From NCBI GenBank assembly GCA_019096155.1, contig JAHCVI010000005.1, forward strand, positions 3,234,468 to 3,298,467: a stretch of DNA of 64,000 bases, read 5' to 3'. Positions 51,868-62,364 of the stretch are shown one piece after another. The translations under genes and the position numbers were made by a program. This stretch comes from Staphylotrichum longicolle. Lineage: Eukaryota; Ascomycota; Sordariomycetes; Sordariales; Chaetomiaceae. Below the pieces are notes generated by a model that saw only the letters and a list, made by a program, of their open reading frames with translations, made no database searches and was not told the origin of the DNA. The first letter of the stretch is position 1; each line of letters begins with the position of its first letter.

Positions 51868-54401
51868 TCAGTAACGCATCACCAGCACCCCGGCCTTGAG
51901 GATGTTCTTGGTGTTGATGGTCATGCCCTGATCATTGCGCATGGTCACGACCGGCGTCGCGCACAGCCGCACCCGGCAGTACTCGCTCTGCAGCGTGCGG
52001 CGGTCGACACCGCAGTCCAGCGGCTCGTGGGTCTCGACGCTGAACCGGGCGCCGGCGTCGTTCCAGACGTACTGGAACGTCAGGCGCGAGCGGAACAGCT
52101 TGGCCGACAGCTCCCAGGCCGACGTGGTGATGGCGAAGAGGTCGTAAAACGCCTCGTTGGTGACGTTGTTGTTCTTGCGCCGCGACAGGAAGGGGGCCAC
52201 CATGGTCTTGAGGTACTGGTGGTGCTGCGTGAGCTTGAAGTTCTTGAACGCGGCCGCGTTGGAGCCCTCGGTCATCTCGCCGACGAGCTGCGCGCGCCGG
52301 TCGATGATGACTTGGCGCTCGTACGTCTTGGAGGCTGTGTGTAGTCGGTCAGTACATGAAACGAACGGGAAGAAGATAGACGGCGACACTTACGATCGAT
52401 TCGCTTCAGGTCCTCCTCCAGCTTCTCCATCTCTTCGTCGACATCCTCCGAGTAATCTTTCCAGCCCTGGTAGCTGAAGATAAACACCATAATGTGTTGC
52501 AGGACGAGGCGCTGCATAAGATACGGGCGCGAGTCGCGGTCCTTCAACAGGCGCATCGCGTTGTCGCCGCGGTCCGGTTCCTGGGTTGACTGGCAGATGC
52601 GGCAAATGTACTCCCACAAGTCGCCGTTGGCCTCGCGACGAATGTGGTCCTTCCAATCCTGGTCAATGGTTGGCAGCTCGTGGAAGTAGGAGGTACAGAA
52701 GCCATAGATGAGTGCGAACAGTGACTGGAACTCATCCGCCCACTTCAGACACTCGGTGTCCTCGAGGTCGGCTCGCATGAGAGAGCCCGCCGCGTTGCGC
52801 TTGCGTTCTTTGGGACTACCAGTCTCTGTGATGGTGGGCTCGCGCGGAGTCCGTCTGGGGCCCGATGAAGGCCGGGACGAAGGGCCGCCGTACCCGGTGC
52901 TCGCAGTTGTGGCGGTCGATAGACGGCGTCGGTGCTGGGGTTGAGCTAGAAAGGCGGCAGGTCCGGAGTGGGAGTGCGGGATGGACTGGAAAGGGGAATA
53001 GCCAGCAGCAACGAGAGGACCGGCTTGGTAAGGATTGCCGCCATTATACGCATTGGGAGGGTTGACGTTGGCCGGCGTGGCATTACCTGATCGGTCAATG
53101 GCCAACTGGAGGCTGTTGGAGTGGGAGCTGCTCGAACGGACACTGCCGGAGCCCTTGATGCTCTGCGCGTAACCCTGGTCATTGGCCAGCACAAGAGTTT
53201 GGCCGCCAAATGGAGTGGAGGAACAGAGGCGGTCCAGAACAGCAGCCCGCTCCTGAGGGTCGCTGTGGACATTGAGCCACAAGTTCCGCTTTCCATTGAC
53301 TTGCTCCTGAAGGATCTGCCAACAGTCGTCATTAACAATGGTCATTGTAGCTATTCCAGCAAAGAGTGCCTACCGTGCGGGCCATTTCGTTTTGGCGAAG
53401 TTGCTCCTTCAGAAACTGTGGTCGGTTGTCAGTCACTCAGTCCCTTTACTCAGCTGGTAATGGCTACGTACCTGGATCGCTCGCATGTCTTCCTCGGTCC
53501 GCGAAGCCAGACTCGCCAGGGTCCTCTCTGCGCTCTGAGCGCGCTCCTTGTACTCGGCGAGATCGCGCTCGAGGTCGCGAACGGTTGCCTCCAAGCCGCG
53601 GATGCGCTCCTGCTCGCCAATGGCCTTCTTGAGCTCGGCAGCTAGCTTGTCGACCGCCTCGTTCATCTTGACAGTGTTGTGCATGAGCTCTTGCACGTCA
53701 TAGTCAAACGCCATGAGAAAGTCCTTGGACACCGAAGGCTGGTGGTACATGCCCTGGCGCAGCCCCCAGATGCGCGTCTGAAGGACGCCGGTCTGCTCGC
53801 GATGAATCTGATGGAGGAGGTCAGAGAGTGATGAACAAAGCAAAATAAAAAAAAATGGAACAGACGAAACGAGTATTTTTACCTTTTGGACCGGATGGAG
53901 GTTCTCATCGGCGGCATCGAGACTCATGGCTTGCATTGCGCTGATGAAGGAATGCGTGGTCGAGCCCGGAAGAGAAGACCTTGGAACCATGGCGGAGTGA
54001 TTCGACGGGTGCTGGGAAACAGCACCAGGGCCCGGGTAAGCCGACAGAGTCAAAGTCGGCGCCGCCACAGCAGCAGAGGTCGTTGTCATGGTGAGAGAGC
54101 CTTGGTTTGTGGCCCGAAGATTCGACTTGGATAGGGACCGCTGTGGCTTGTTGGGTTCTGGGGTCCGAATCGCCTGGTCCGATGGCGTTCTCGGGTTCTT
54201 TTCGCCCGAGAAGCCAAACCCTGCCGCAAGACGATCGTTGATGGAGTCGCCAGTCTCTGAGGTGGTCGGCGAGGAATTGCTGGGGGAGGAATTGGCGTTT
54301 TCCTCCAGGCGCGAGCCGCGATTCTCGGGCGACCACGCGTAAAGAGGCGCGCCGCCTTCACTGCTCGTGGCACTACCACTCCTCAAGCGAGCTCCAACCA
54401 T
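51868..54401 (-). CDS. Unrecognised coiled-coil protein, five exons
   Basis: There are five exons: 54401-53883, 53807-53472, 53415-53374, 53315-52394 and 52334-51868, 761 residues, with phases consistent throughout. The third exon is only 42 nt and the intron after it is 58 nt; that join (QNEMART-ILQEQVNGKRNLW) is the least certain. The first 170 residues are Ser/Pro-rich and look disordered. Residues of about 215-310 form a coiled coil (ELMHNTVKMNEAVDKLAAEL ... EYKERAQSAERTLASLASR). The middle is Ser-rich (SSRPSSGPRRTPREPTITET). The last 300 residues are helical and conserved-looking: ECLKWADEFQSLFALIYGF, RPYLMQRLVLQHIMVFIFS and KLFRSRLTFQYVWNDAG. I know no family with these features. The mix suggests a filamentous-fungus scaffold or cytoskeleton-linked protein, but that is only a guess. 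Confidence 0.8.
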
Positions 54402-57224
54402 TGTTGTGACAAGATTGGGAAAAAAAAAGGCTGTCTCCGTGGGTGAAGGAGAAGAGAGAATTCTTGGGGGGTTGGCAATGGTGTGAGTGAAAATTGGGAA
54501 GAGAAGGAAAGTCGTGGAAGTTGGAAAAGGCAGAGGGCAGGAAATGGAAGAGGGTGGAAGAGCGCGGCGAGGTAGCTGCAGAGAGGTAGAAACTGGCTCT
54601 GACTGGCTGCCTTATTTCCTCCCGGTTGTTTATGCGAGAAGGGAGTGAGAAAAGGGTGCCTTTTCTCGCAGTGGTGACCTAGTGGGAATACTCCTAGCTA
54701 GAGCATCTTGTCTTTATGGGACTTCCTCAGGTGCTAGGAAACAGAGTTCTATCTCTGCTGTTTGGTCTGAAGGCTGAAGACACTAGCTTTCGGTTTTCGA
54801 TTGCTGGGCTGGTGGAGAGAATGAAGACATCGAGAAACTAATGAGAGCGGAATGGCAGCTGCAGGGGAGGGGTTGGCGATGCGTTGCTCATGCTCGGTGG
54901 AAGGCGCCTAAAAGTCTCCATCGGACCGGAGAGTTCCTCGAGAGCCAGGGCATTTTGACCATGGGGTGTGGGTCTTTAAGTGAGACTTTGGGGTCCGAGA
55001 GGTCAAAGACTCTGCGAAGGTGTTGACAAACCCCTGGGCCAAAGCCGAAGCTTTGCGAAGAGGGGAGCAGTATTGGTCAAAGGCTCTGTACCTCCCCCAA
55101 GAGTCGAGACATCCATGATGCCATGGCTGAGTGCCTGAAAAGAGGGCGACGGGCCTCCCTAAAGGCCCAACACTGAGCGACGACCACATGGGCGCGATCT
55201 CACGTTGTTGTCCCCTGGAGAGTTCCGAGATCAGACGGAATCCTTTGACGAGGGCTTGTCAGCTGATTGCCGTGAGAAGAGCAGGTGTCTGATTTGGTGT
55301 CCCTCAGTGAATATCTGGGAACAGTCTTTGACCACCGTCGCCCAAAAAGGCCCCAAAGCCAGCCATCGGCCTTTGTTTCTTGTCCGTTGTTCATGAGCAT
55401 GTCGACACCCTCAGCCCTGTTGATCAGATCCTCAATTGCCGTAAATCCGCGGTAACCCCAAAGTGGCTCCAAGATTGTCAGCAACCAGACGACTGGAGGT
55501 CAAATGGTACATACCAGCCTGCAGCCATCGTTCCCTTAGACCTTGATTAAGGCGATAAAAACTTGAAGAATACCGTCCTTTCAGTCCAACCCTCCAGAAA
55601 TCCTGTCAAGATCCGGAACCGAGACTGGTCGAAGTCAATTCGAGTCCTACTCTGGGACGACAAAGCGGGTTTGTATGCCCTCTTTGGGGATGAAGGAAAG
55701 CAAACGAAAGGTAAAAAACACGAGAGGGGGGTGAAGAGGAAGAGGAAGAAGAAGGATTGTTGATCCACGAAAGCAACTTCAACACCACCAAAGATGCGAG
55801 AATCACTGGTGTAAAGGGGGAAGAAGACCGGAGAGCAACAATATGTTCACGCATCAAGAATGGAAACACACGAGGACGAAGACAATAGGGCTGGAACCTA
55901 ACTCACCGGGATACGCGGGGCCCTCCAGCTGACCGGAACCCGATGCCGGGGGTGTCGTACGGGGCTAGAGCGGAGAACTCCAACTAACTAACCGACACCT
56001 CATCCGCGGGTTCAGTACCGGACCAAGGCCGAGCACCCAGCTGGGAGATACCCCTTACTCGGATCACGGTCCGGGGCTTGGACAAAGCAAGAGCGAGAGC
56101 CGCGGGCCAGGGTCAGTGTCATAATGATAACCAACAGCATCGGCATCAGAAACGGCAACGAAACGAGGATGACGAACGAAGAGAGGAGGTGAGACGACGT
56201 GCTATGTACGAAAAGACAGCCAGATTGGGACACCGCCTAGTACAGGATGTCCTATGCACAGGGCTATGCCGTGTACTGAAAGTATCCAGGAAGAAGTTTC
56301 ACTCGCGGTTGACGAAAGGGCCATTCAGGAGTGAGTCAGCCGGAACGAGAAGATAAGAAGGTAGCACTAACCCAAGGAACAGGCAAGAAGAAGGGCAACA
56401 ACAGGAGAAGGGGCAACAACAGGAGAAGGGGCAACAACAGGAGAAGGGGCAACAAAAGGAGAAGGGGCAACCACAAAAGGACGACCCACCCACCACACAA
56501 ACACACAAGCAAAGCCAACTTCATACCAGGACAGATAAACTAGACATTTGGACGGACAAGCGAAGGCAATTCGGAAGGCAGGATCAAAGGCAGGATTAGA
56601 CTGTATTCCACAAACTACCTGAGAATAATCAGCAGCACCGGCGTCAACGGACGCTCTCGCGCAGCAGGGCAAGACCGGGCCGGACCAGGTCGTGCCAGGC
56701 TGCATGCGCCTGGGCGCCAACCTCTCATAACAACGCGAGGCCGTTTGTTCTGCCTAAGGTACAAGAAGATAAACATCAGCAGCAATGCCAACACCAACGC
56801 CATTACGGTAAGGCTTCATGATGTGTGATCCGGTCTCTTTTTCTTTGCGCCAACTGCCCGGTTGGTACGTGGATGGACGGGCGAGCGCAGAAGCGGTCGA
56901 AAAAAGGGTGAGAAAGGCAAAATGGGGCGGTTCTGTGTGCGGGGATCAGTGATTTTTGTTTGCCTAAAAGGAGGCTGAAGTGAACCAGGAGGCCGGGGGT
57001 GGCGAAACGGTGGGCGGGAAGGACGTCGACTCCTAAAATCTGGTTGAAGAAGGGGCAACCCAACGATAGTCAACATCGAAGATTGGGGGTCAAGAGGCGG
57101 TAATGTCTGTGGCATCTCGGGAGCCTGGGACATGTTAGATTGTTCGAAATGACAAGACAGGGTGATGGGGCAAGCCTACCGTGCAGGGTTCCTATGCAGA
57201 CAGCAGGGCGCCGTGATTAGTGTC
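54402..57224. other. Intergenic with a minisatellite
   Basis: About 2.8 kb between the coiled-coil gene start and the splicing-factor 3' end. Apart from the 18-nt minisatellite (separate entry) nothing is recognised. The few open frames are low-complexity. Confidence 0.5.
56393..56479. repeat. 18-nt minisatellite, about five units
   Basis: The unit GGGCAACAACAGGAGAAG is repeated: 56393, 56411 and 56429 are perfect, 56447 has one change, and a partial copy starts at 56465. The length is a multiple of three, so both strands stay open (Asn/Arg/Gly on plus, Leu/Pro on minus), but no gene context supports translation. Confidence 0.9.
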
Positions 57225-59078
57225 TTAGATCGCCTTGGTGCGAGAGAACAAACTGCTGTAGACCGCGTCCACAACCGGAGCAGCAGTGATCATCCGTCCG
57301 TCAAAGTAGCGGCCGTTGAGGCCCTTGATGGCGTTCTCTCCTCCCGAGACCTTGTCGAACTTGAGATAGATGTCGCCCTGAGAGTTGGGGTCGAGAGAGA
57401 TGTGTACGACGTGGCCGTATTTCTCCTCGGCTTCGAGACGGACTTCGTCCTCGAGCTCCTTGGCCCAGTCTTCACCCACTTGCCTAGCACAGTGTTAGTT
57501 ATTTCCGTGTCTGATTGAAAAAGGAGAGTGGCGACTTACTCGGCGGGATCAAACATGTTGTGGAGAACCACGCAACGACTCGCCATGCTGACATTAACAG
57601 GCAGTGGCTTCGTCTCAGTTTTGGGCTTGAGAATCTGTCGCTCAGGTTGGCCGTTGTTTGGCTCGTCAGTTCTCGCCAGCTTCCGCATGAGCGCGTCTCG
57701 GCTGTAATTGTTAAAGTTGACACCGGCGACGTCGGTGTCGTCCAGCGCACTGGCACCAGTGCCCTTCTCGTTGTCTCGACCGCCGGCACGGTCGAAGTTG
57801 GACGGCTGAGGGCCTCGGCCGCCCGCTCCGGAGAACGAAGATCCCTGGAACTGCTGTTGATTCTGGCCTTGGAATCCCCGCAAGAGGTTCGCTGTTGACT
57901 CTGGGGTAAACTTATCGTTTCCAAGCCCAACCCGGATTGGGCGACCAGCAAGGTCGAACCCGTTCATCTTCTCAAGAGCCTCGCGGGCCTGAGTGGCATC
58001 GCGGAACCTAGGTAAATGTTGTTAGAGAAACAATCAAAATTTGACATGGAAGAGGAGCAGATAACGTACTGGACAAAGCCGTAGCCTCGGCTGCGACCGT
58101 TATCATCCTTTTGCAGCTGGACAAACTCGAGCTCACCAAAGGGCTCAAAGACGTTCTGCAGGTCTGTCTCGGTGATGCTGAAGTGGATGTTGCCCACGTA
58201 GAGCCTGTGGAAGGGGATCGAGTTGGGATGGCCGGCCGATTCCGAGTTGCGGACTTGGCGGTTCTTCTCGGCCTCGGTGGGCTGGACAATGACTGGGATA
58301 CCTAGGAGCTTTTGACCAGTGAGCTGGAGGGCGGCCGCAACGGATTCTTCACTCTTGAACTCGACGTAGCCGACACTGAGGGTTCCGTTAACTTCTGATC
58401 ATGTAAAAATGCATGGCGAGGAAAGTGGACATACCCTTTCGACCGGTTGCTCACGCGGTCCTTCACAATCTGTGCCTCGGCGACGGCGCCAACCTTCTCG
58501 AAGAACTCCTTCAGCTCGCGAGTGCGGAGGCGAGCGGCCAGCTGCTGGACAAAAACGGTGCGTCGGTCACGCTCGTCACCAGTGGGGGACGGGTCGCGAG
58601 GCGTGCTCTGTCTCGCGCCACGGCGGTCATCATCGCGGCGGCGATAGCCGCGGTCGTCGCGGTCGCGGTCCCGGTCGCGGCGGTCGTCTCCTTGGGGGCG
58701 GTAGCGGTTGGGCGAGCGGGAGCGGGAGCGACCCCCACGGCCGCCTCTGCGCCCGCGGTAGTAGTCTCCGTCGGTTCTATGACGACGTGAGTGTCGGCCA
58801 GAATCACGGCTTCGGCTCCGCCGCCTACTCTTGTGGCTCCCGGCGTCGCTTCGGGGGGTGTCTCGGCCGCTGCTGCGGTCTCGGTGACGGCGGCCTCGGT
58901 CTCGGTCGCCCTCCCGGCTGCGGTCTCGGCTACGGTGGTCGCGATCGCGGTCACGGTCGTGGTCGCGGTCGCTGCGGCTTCCATTCTGGGGCGAGTCACC
59001 ATTAGCGGCGGCCTTGCCGGTCTGCTCCTTGGAGGAGGCAGTCGAGTCAAGAAGGGCCTCGACGTCCAAGCCTGACAT
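57225..59078 (-). CDS. RBM39/CAPER (Rsd1)-type splicing factor with three RRMs
   Basis: There are four exons: 59078-58435, 58375-58070, 58007-57540 and 57483-57225, 558 residues. All joins are phase 2 and restore conserved blocks (RSKG-VGYVEFKS, GFVQ-FRDATQA, DPAE-QVGEDWAKE). The N-terminus is an Arg/Asp/Ser-rich RS-like domain of about 170 residues. RRM1 starts at RRTVFVQQLAARLRTRELKE. RRM2 has LYVGNIHFSITETDLQNVF and SRGYGFVQF. After a linker (FNNYSRDALMRKLAR), the third RRM is of the UHM type (CVVLHNMFDPAE ... GDIYLKF ... GRYFDGRMI), which binds Trp-containing ligand motifs of U2AF/SF3B1-like factors. Yeast Rsd1 and human RBM39 work in 3' splice-site choice. It is a nuclear protein. Confidence 0.95.
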
Positions 59079-59807
59079 TTTTGCAAGATTGCGCGGTGGC
59101 GCGTTGGCTGTGTAGTTTTTCTTCACACTGGAATACTGCTGATGCAAAATAGCGAGTCTGAGATTGTCGCGATGTTTGCGTCGTTGGTGGATGAGTCGAA
59201 TGAGCGAGCGTCTGAAGAATGGAGATGTGCAAGCGAAGGCGGAAATGGCAAATTGGGGGCTCGCAAGGCGCAAAGGCCCTGAGGTTCTGGGTCACGTGTG
59301 TATACGCGCTAATTGCATGTCTGCATGAGGCTGCGGGTGGTGCATAATGTGTGAGGACCGTGCACAGCACGGTGTTGTGTTCGGTTTGGCCAGGCAGTTC
59401 GGCGAGGTTGACCGACTTGCATGTGTTAAGGTGAGCCAGATCTCTGCAAGGCCGCTTTTGCAGACGCAGATGAAATCATGCCGAGTCTCGGCAACCTCCA
59501 GATAAAACCATCAGATTATTAGTATTAGGGTATTCTAGAGACAAGGCCATTGCCGACAGCTTTTGGAAACGAGAAAAGCCAAAAACCTCGGATCAATGTG
59601 TTCTCCAAAGACAACAAACACCATACCATCAAAAATCCAGACGCCCGTTGAGAGAAGAGACACGACCCCTTGACCGCCCCGCCCATACTGTCTAGACACC
59701 GTTCCAACATGTCGTGATATGTACGTACCAGCCTCATTACAAGATATATTGCACATTGCACCCGGCCCGGCCCGACCCGTCATTAAACTCGTATCTTGCC
59801 CATGCGC
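59079..59807. other. Intergenic between splicing factor and SCS7
   Basis: About 730 nt: the promoter side of the splicing-factor gene and the 3' untranslated region of SCS7. No conserved frame is seen. Confidence 0.5.
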
Positions 59808-60987
59808 TTAGTTCTTCTTGGACTTGGGCGTCAGCTCGGTGCCAAAGATGTGGTCCCAGAAGGGGCTCGTGACGCCAAAGCCGTTCTCGTAGTCGAGGAA
59901 GTGGTGCTCGAGGTGCAGCTTCTTGAGCTGCTTCCACCACAGCGGGAGGTTCTGGTGGTGGAGGAAGTAGTGCGTCAGGTCGTAGCAGATGTAGCCAAAG
60001 ACGCCGCCACAGTAGATGGCCGTCGCCATGTGCCAGTTCCAGAAGAAGATGGAGTGCGCCAGCTTCCAAAAGGGCGTGGCGAGCGCGAGGAACAGCGTTG
60101 GCGGCATGACCAGGCGGTACTTGTCCATGGGCAGGTAGTGGTGGATGCCGTGGAGGGTGAAGTGCAGCGTGATGCCGACCCGGTTGTCGGGGAGGTAGCT
60201 GAGGAGCGTGTTAGCACACGGTGATCCGACACGGGGAAACAGCGAGAGCTCACTAATCAAGGTGGAACAAGAACCGATGCATGATATACTCGATCAGAGT
60301 CCACAGAAACAAGCCACCCACGAAGCAGGCCACTTCCCCAAGAGGATTGCTGAAGCCCTCGCTTGCGAGATAGAGGCCGTACGAGACAGGCGGAAGCCAG
60401 ACGACCGGGATCACCCACCACGCCGTCTTGGTGAGAGGCTCGAGGAAGTTGCCGAAAAGGGGAGCAGACTCTCCGCCCTTGTAGTGGCGCGGCCGGTGGA
60501 CCTGGTCCAGGTAGAACTCCTTGGAGAAGCCGCCCATCCAGACTTGGGGGAACAAGGGTCGGCTCAGGTCGAGGAACTTGTGCGTCTTGTAGTCCGACGA
60601 GATGTCCGTGTCCTTGCTCAAGTCCTCCTCGCAGGACATGCCGGTCCTGGGGTGCACGTAGGCGCCGTTGGCACCGTTGGCCGCCCCATTGCCGTTTGCA
60701 GCCGCCGCTGACTGTGCCTTGCAGTTTGCAGAAGCGAGGAACCCGACGTGGGAGTCTTCGAGAACGTCGTAGGCCGCCTCGGAATGCGTGTGCGATGCCT
60801 CGTCCTCGAGGATCTCCTTGATGTCCTTGCCGGCGTATTCGAGCACCAGATCGCCGCCGCCGGGGTGGGAGTCGATGAAGTCGGTCACGTCGTAGACATT
60901 CTCCCCAAGCGTAACGAAGCAGGACTTCTTGGAGTTGTGCGACTGAACCTCGGCGAGGGTGAAGGTTGGGAGGATGCGGCCGGGCAT
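59808..60987 (-). CDS. scs7: Sphingolipid fatty-acid alpha (2-)hydroxylase
   Basis: There are two exons: 60987-60254 and 60198-59808 (55-nt intron, GTGAGC...CAG), 374 residues. The N-terminal cytochrome b5 domain has the haem loop FIDSHPGGGDLVLEYAGKD (HPGG at residues 41-44) and the second haem His in the EASHTHSEAA segment. The membrane-bound hydroxylase domain follows with paired hydrophobic segments and di-iron His clusters: HRFLFH, HFTLHGIHH, HYFLHH and HLEHHFLDYENGFGV. The enzyme hydroxylates the C2 of very-long-chain acyl groups of ceramides in the ER. It ends in KSKKN, which could act as a Lys-based ER retrieval signal. A normal, intact gene. Confidence 0.96.
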
Positions 60988-62364
60988 TGTCGCGGATGGG
61001 GATGGTGCTCCAAATGGGAGCGCCTGAGGACGATGGTTCTGTGCTTGTCTCTCTCGCGTGCGCTACGGCCGGGGGCGGGTTCGGTTCGGCGGGACGGGAT
61101 GGCGCAAAATGGCGGACACACAGGCAGATGCACAAGGAAGGGAACGGCGAGAGCAGCAGCAGCAGAAAGAGAGATCCAGCAAAGTCGTAAAACGCCCAGA
61201 GCAGTGCAAGGAAAGGAGCACAAAGCCAAACCCTCGGATTGGGCGGATGGAGATTTGTCCCAGACCTTCAGGGGTCCCGCGAATCACAGACGCGAACGAC
61301 TTCAAGATCCCCGTGAAAGTCCCATCGGATGACAGTGGCGTTACCACTGGCAGGCGCGCCCGCCAAGCCCTGCAGACCCCTGCAGAAAAGTTAAGAAAAC
61401 CGTCTGATGTGGGCTCTGTCGGATGGCCTGCGATCCGGAGCTGGGGCCGCTGGACCTTGCAGGGAATCCGAGAACGGCCCAGGATCCTCGGAGCCGACTT
61501 GGACTGTGAAGAGACTGTGAGGAGACCCAATGCAGCATTCCCGTCGCCGTGCCTGACCGAGCTGGGTGCCTGCCAGCTCGGGCAGCTGAAAGTGTCCGTG
61601 ATAATCTCCCGATTCGTGCGATAAGCATTTACACAGTATGCAGTTACTCGATATCTACATTCCTGGGCACACTAGGCACACCACGGCAATCATTGAATCC
61701 AGCCTTGGCGCCCAGCCACCCTCCCGACGCGGCATGGTGGGGTTCAGCTCGACCCCTCCTTGTGCCTCGCTTCAAAGTTCGAACCCTGAGCTCCTTCGAG
61801 GGGAAGAGATAAGTTCAGGTAGCTCATCAAAGCTCTCGTCGCCATATTACTACAAATAAAAAAAATCAATTCAAGAAATTCCACACTGAGAGAGAGTACA
61901 CAGACGTGCCATCGGCCAGCATGGCGTAATATCGCACGCTGCGACGCTGTTTGGTGGTTGCGGGAGGGAGGCAGCCCTACAAGCGCCGCTTTAGATCTGA
62001 CGTAAAGGAATCCCGGTTCTTGGCGCCCTCAGCAAGCCTGTTCACAACTCCAGCTTCCGGTCCGGCTTTTGTCCAGTTTTTTATCTGGTTCAAGCCAGCC
62101 GTCGGTCGGTTATTTCTCTTGTGCCAGGTGCCGAAAGCGAGACCAATCCGCGCCGATACTCCCGTTGCCAGCAGTCCAGGCGCGTCTTAGTGAAGCAGCA
62201 AGCAACGTTCGTCGTTGAAAACCAACAGACAAGGAGCGCTGACGAGTCCCGACGAGTCCCGACGAGTCGTGGAATCGCATCTGCGCCCAACCTAGAATCT
62301 CATCGCGCCGACACCACTGTCGCCCCGTTTCCTTAACGTCTCTGATACCCCTCGATTCGGCGCC
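60988..62364. other. Divergent promoter region (SCS7 / het-c)
   Basis: About 1.4 kb between two genes transcribed away from each other. Frames here lack motifs. A ten-base unit (GACGAGTCCC) is repeated nearly three times at 62241-62268, about 100 nt before the het-c ATG, probably in its 5' leader. Confidence 0.5.

Noticed and set aside
61770..61790. Possible tRNA T-loop (GTTCGAACC)
   Set aside because: No matching acceptor stem, D-arm or anticodon arm could be folded around it.
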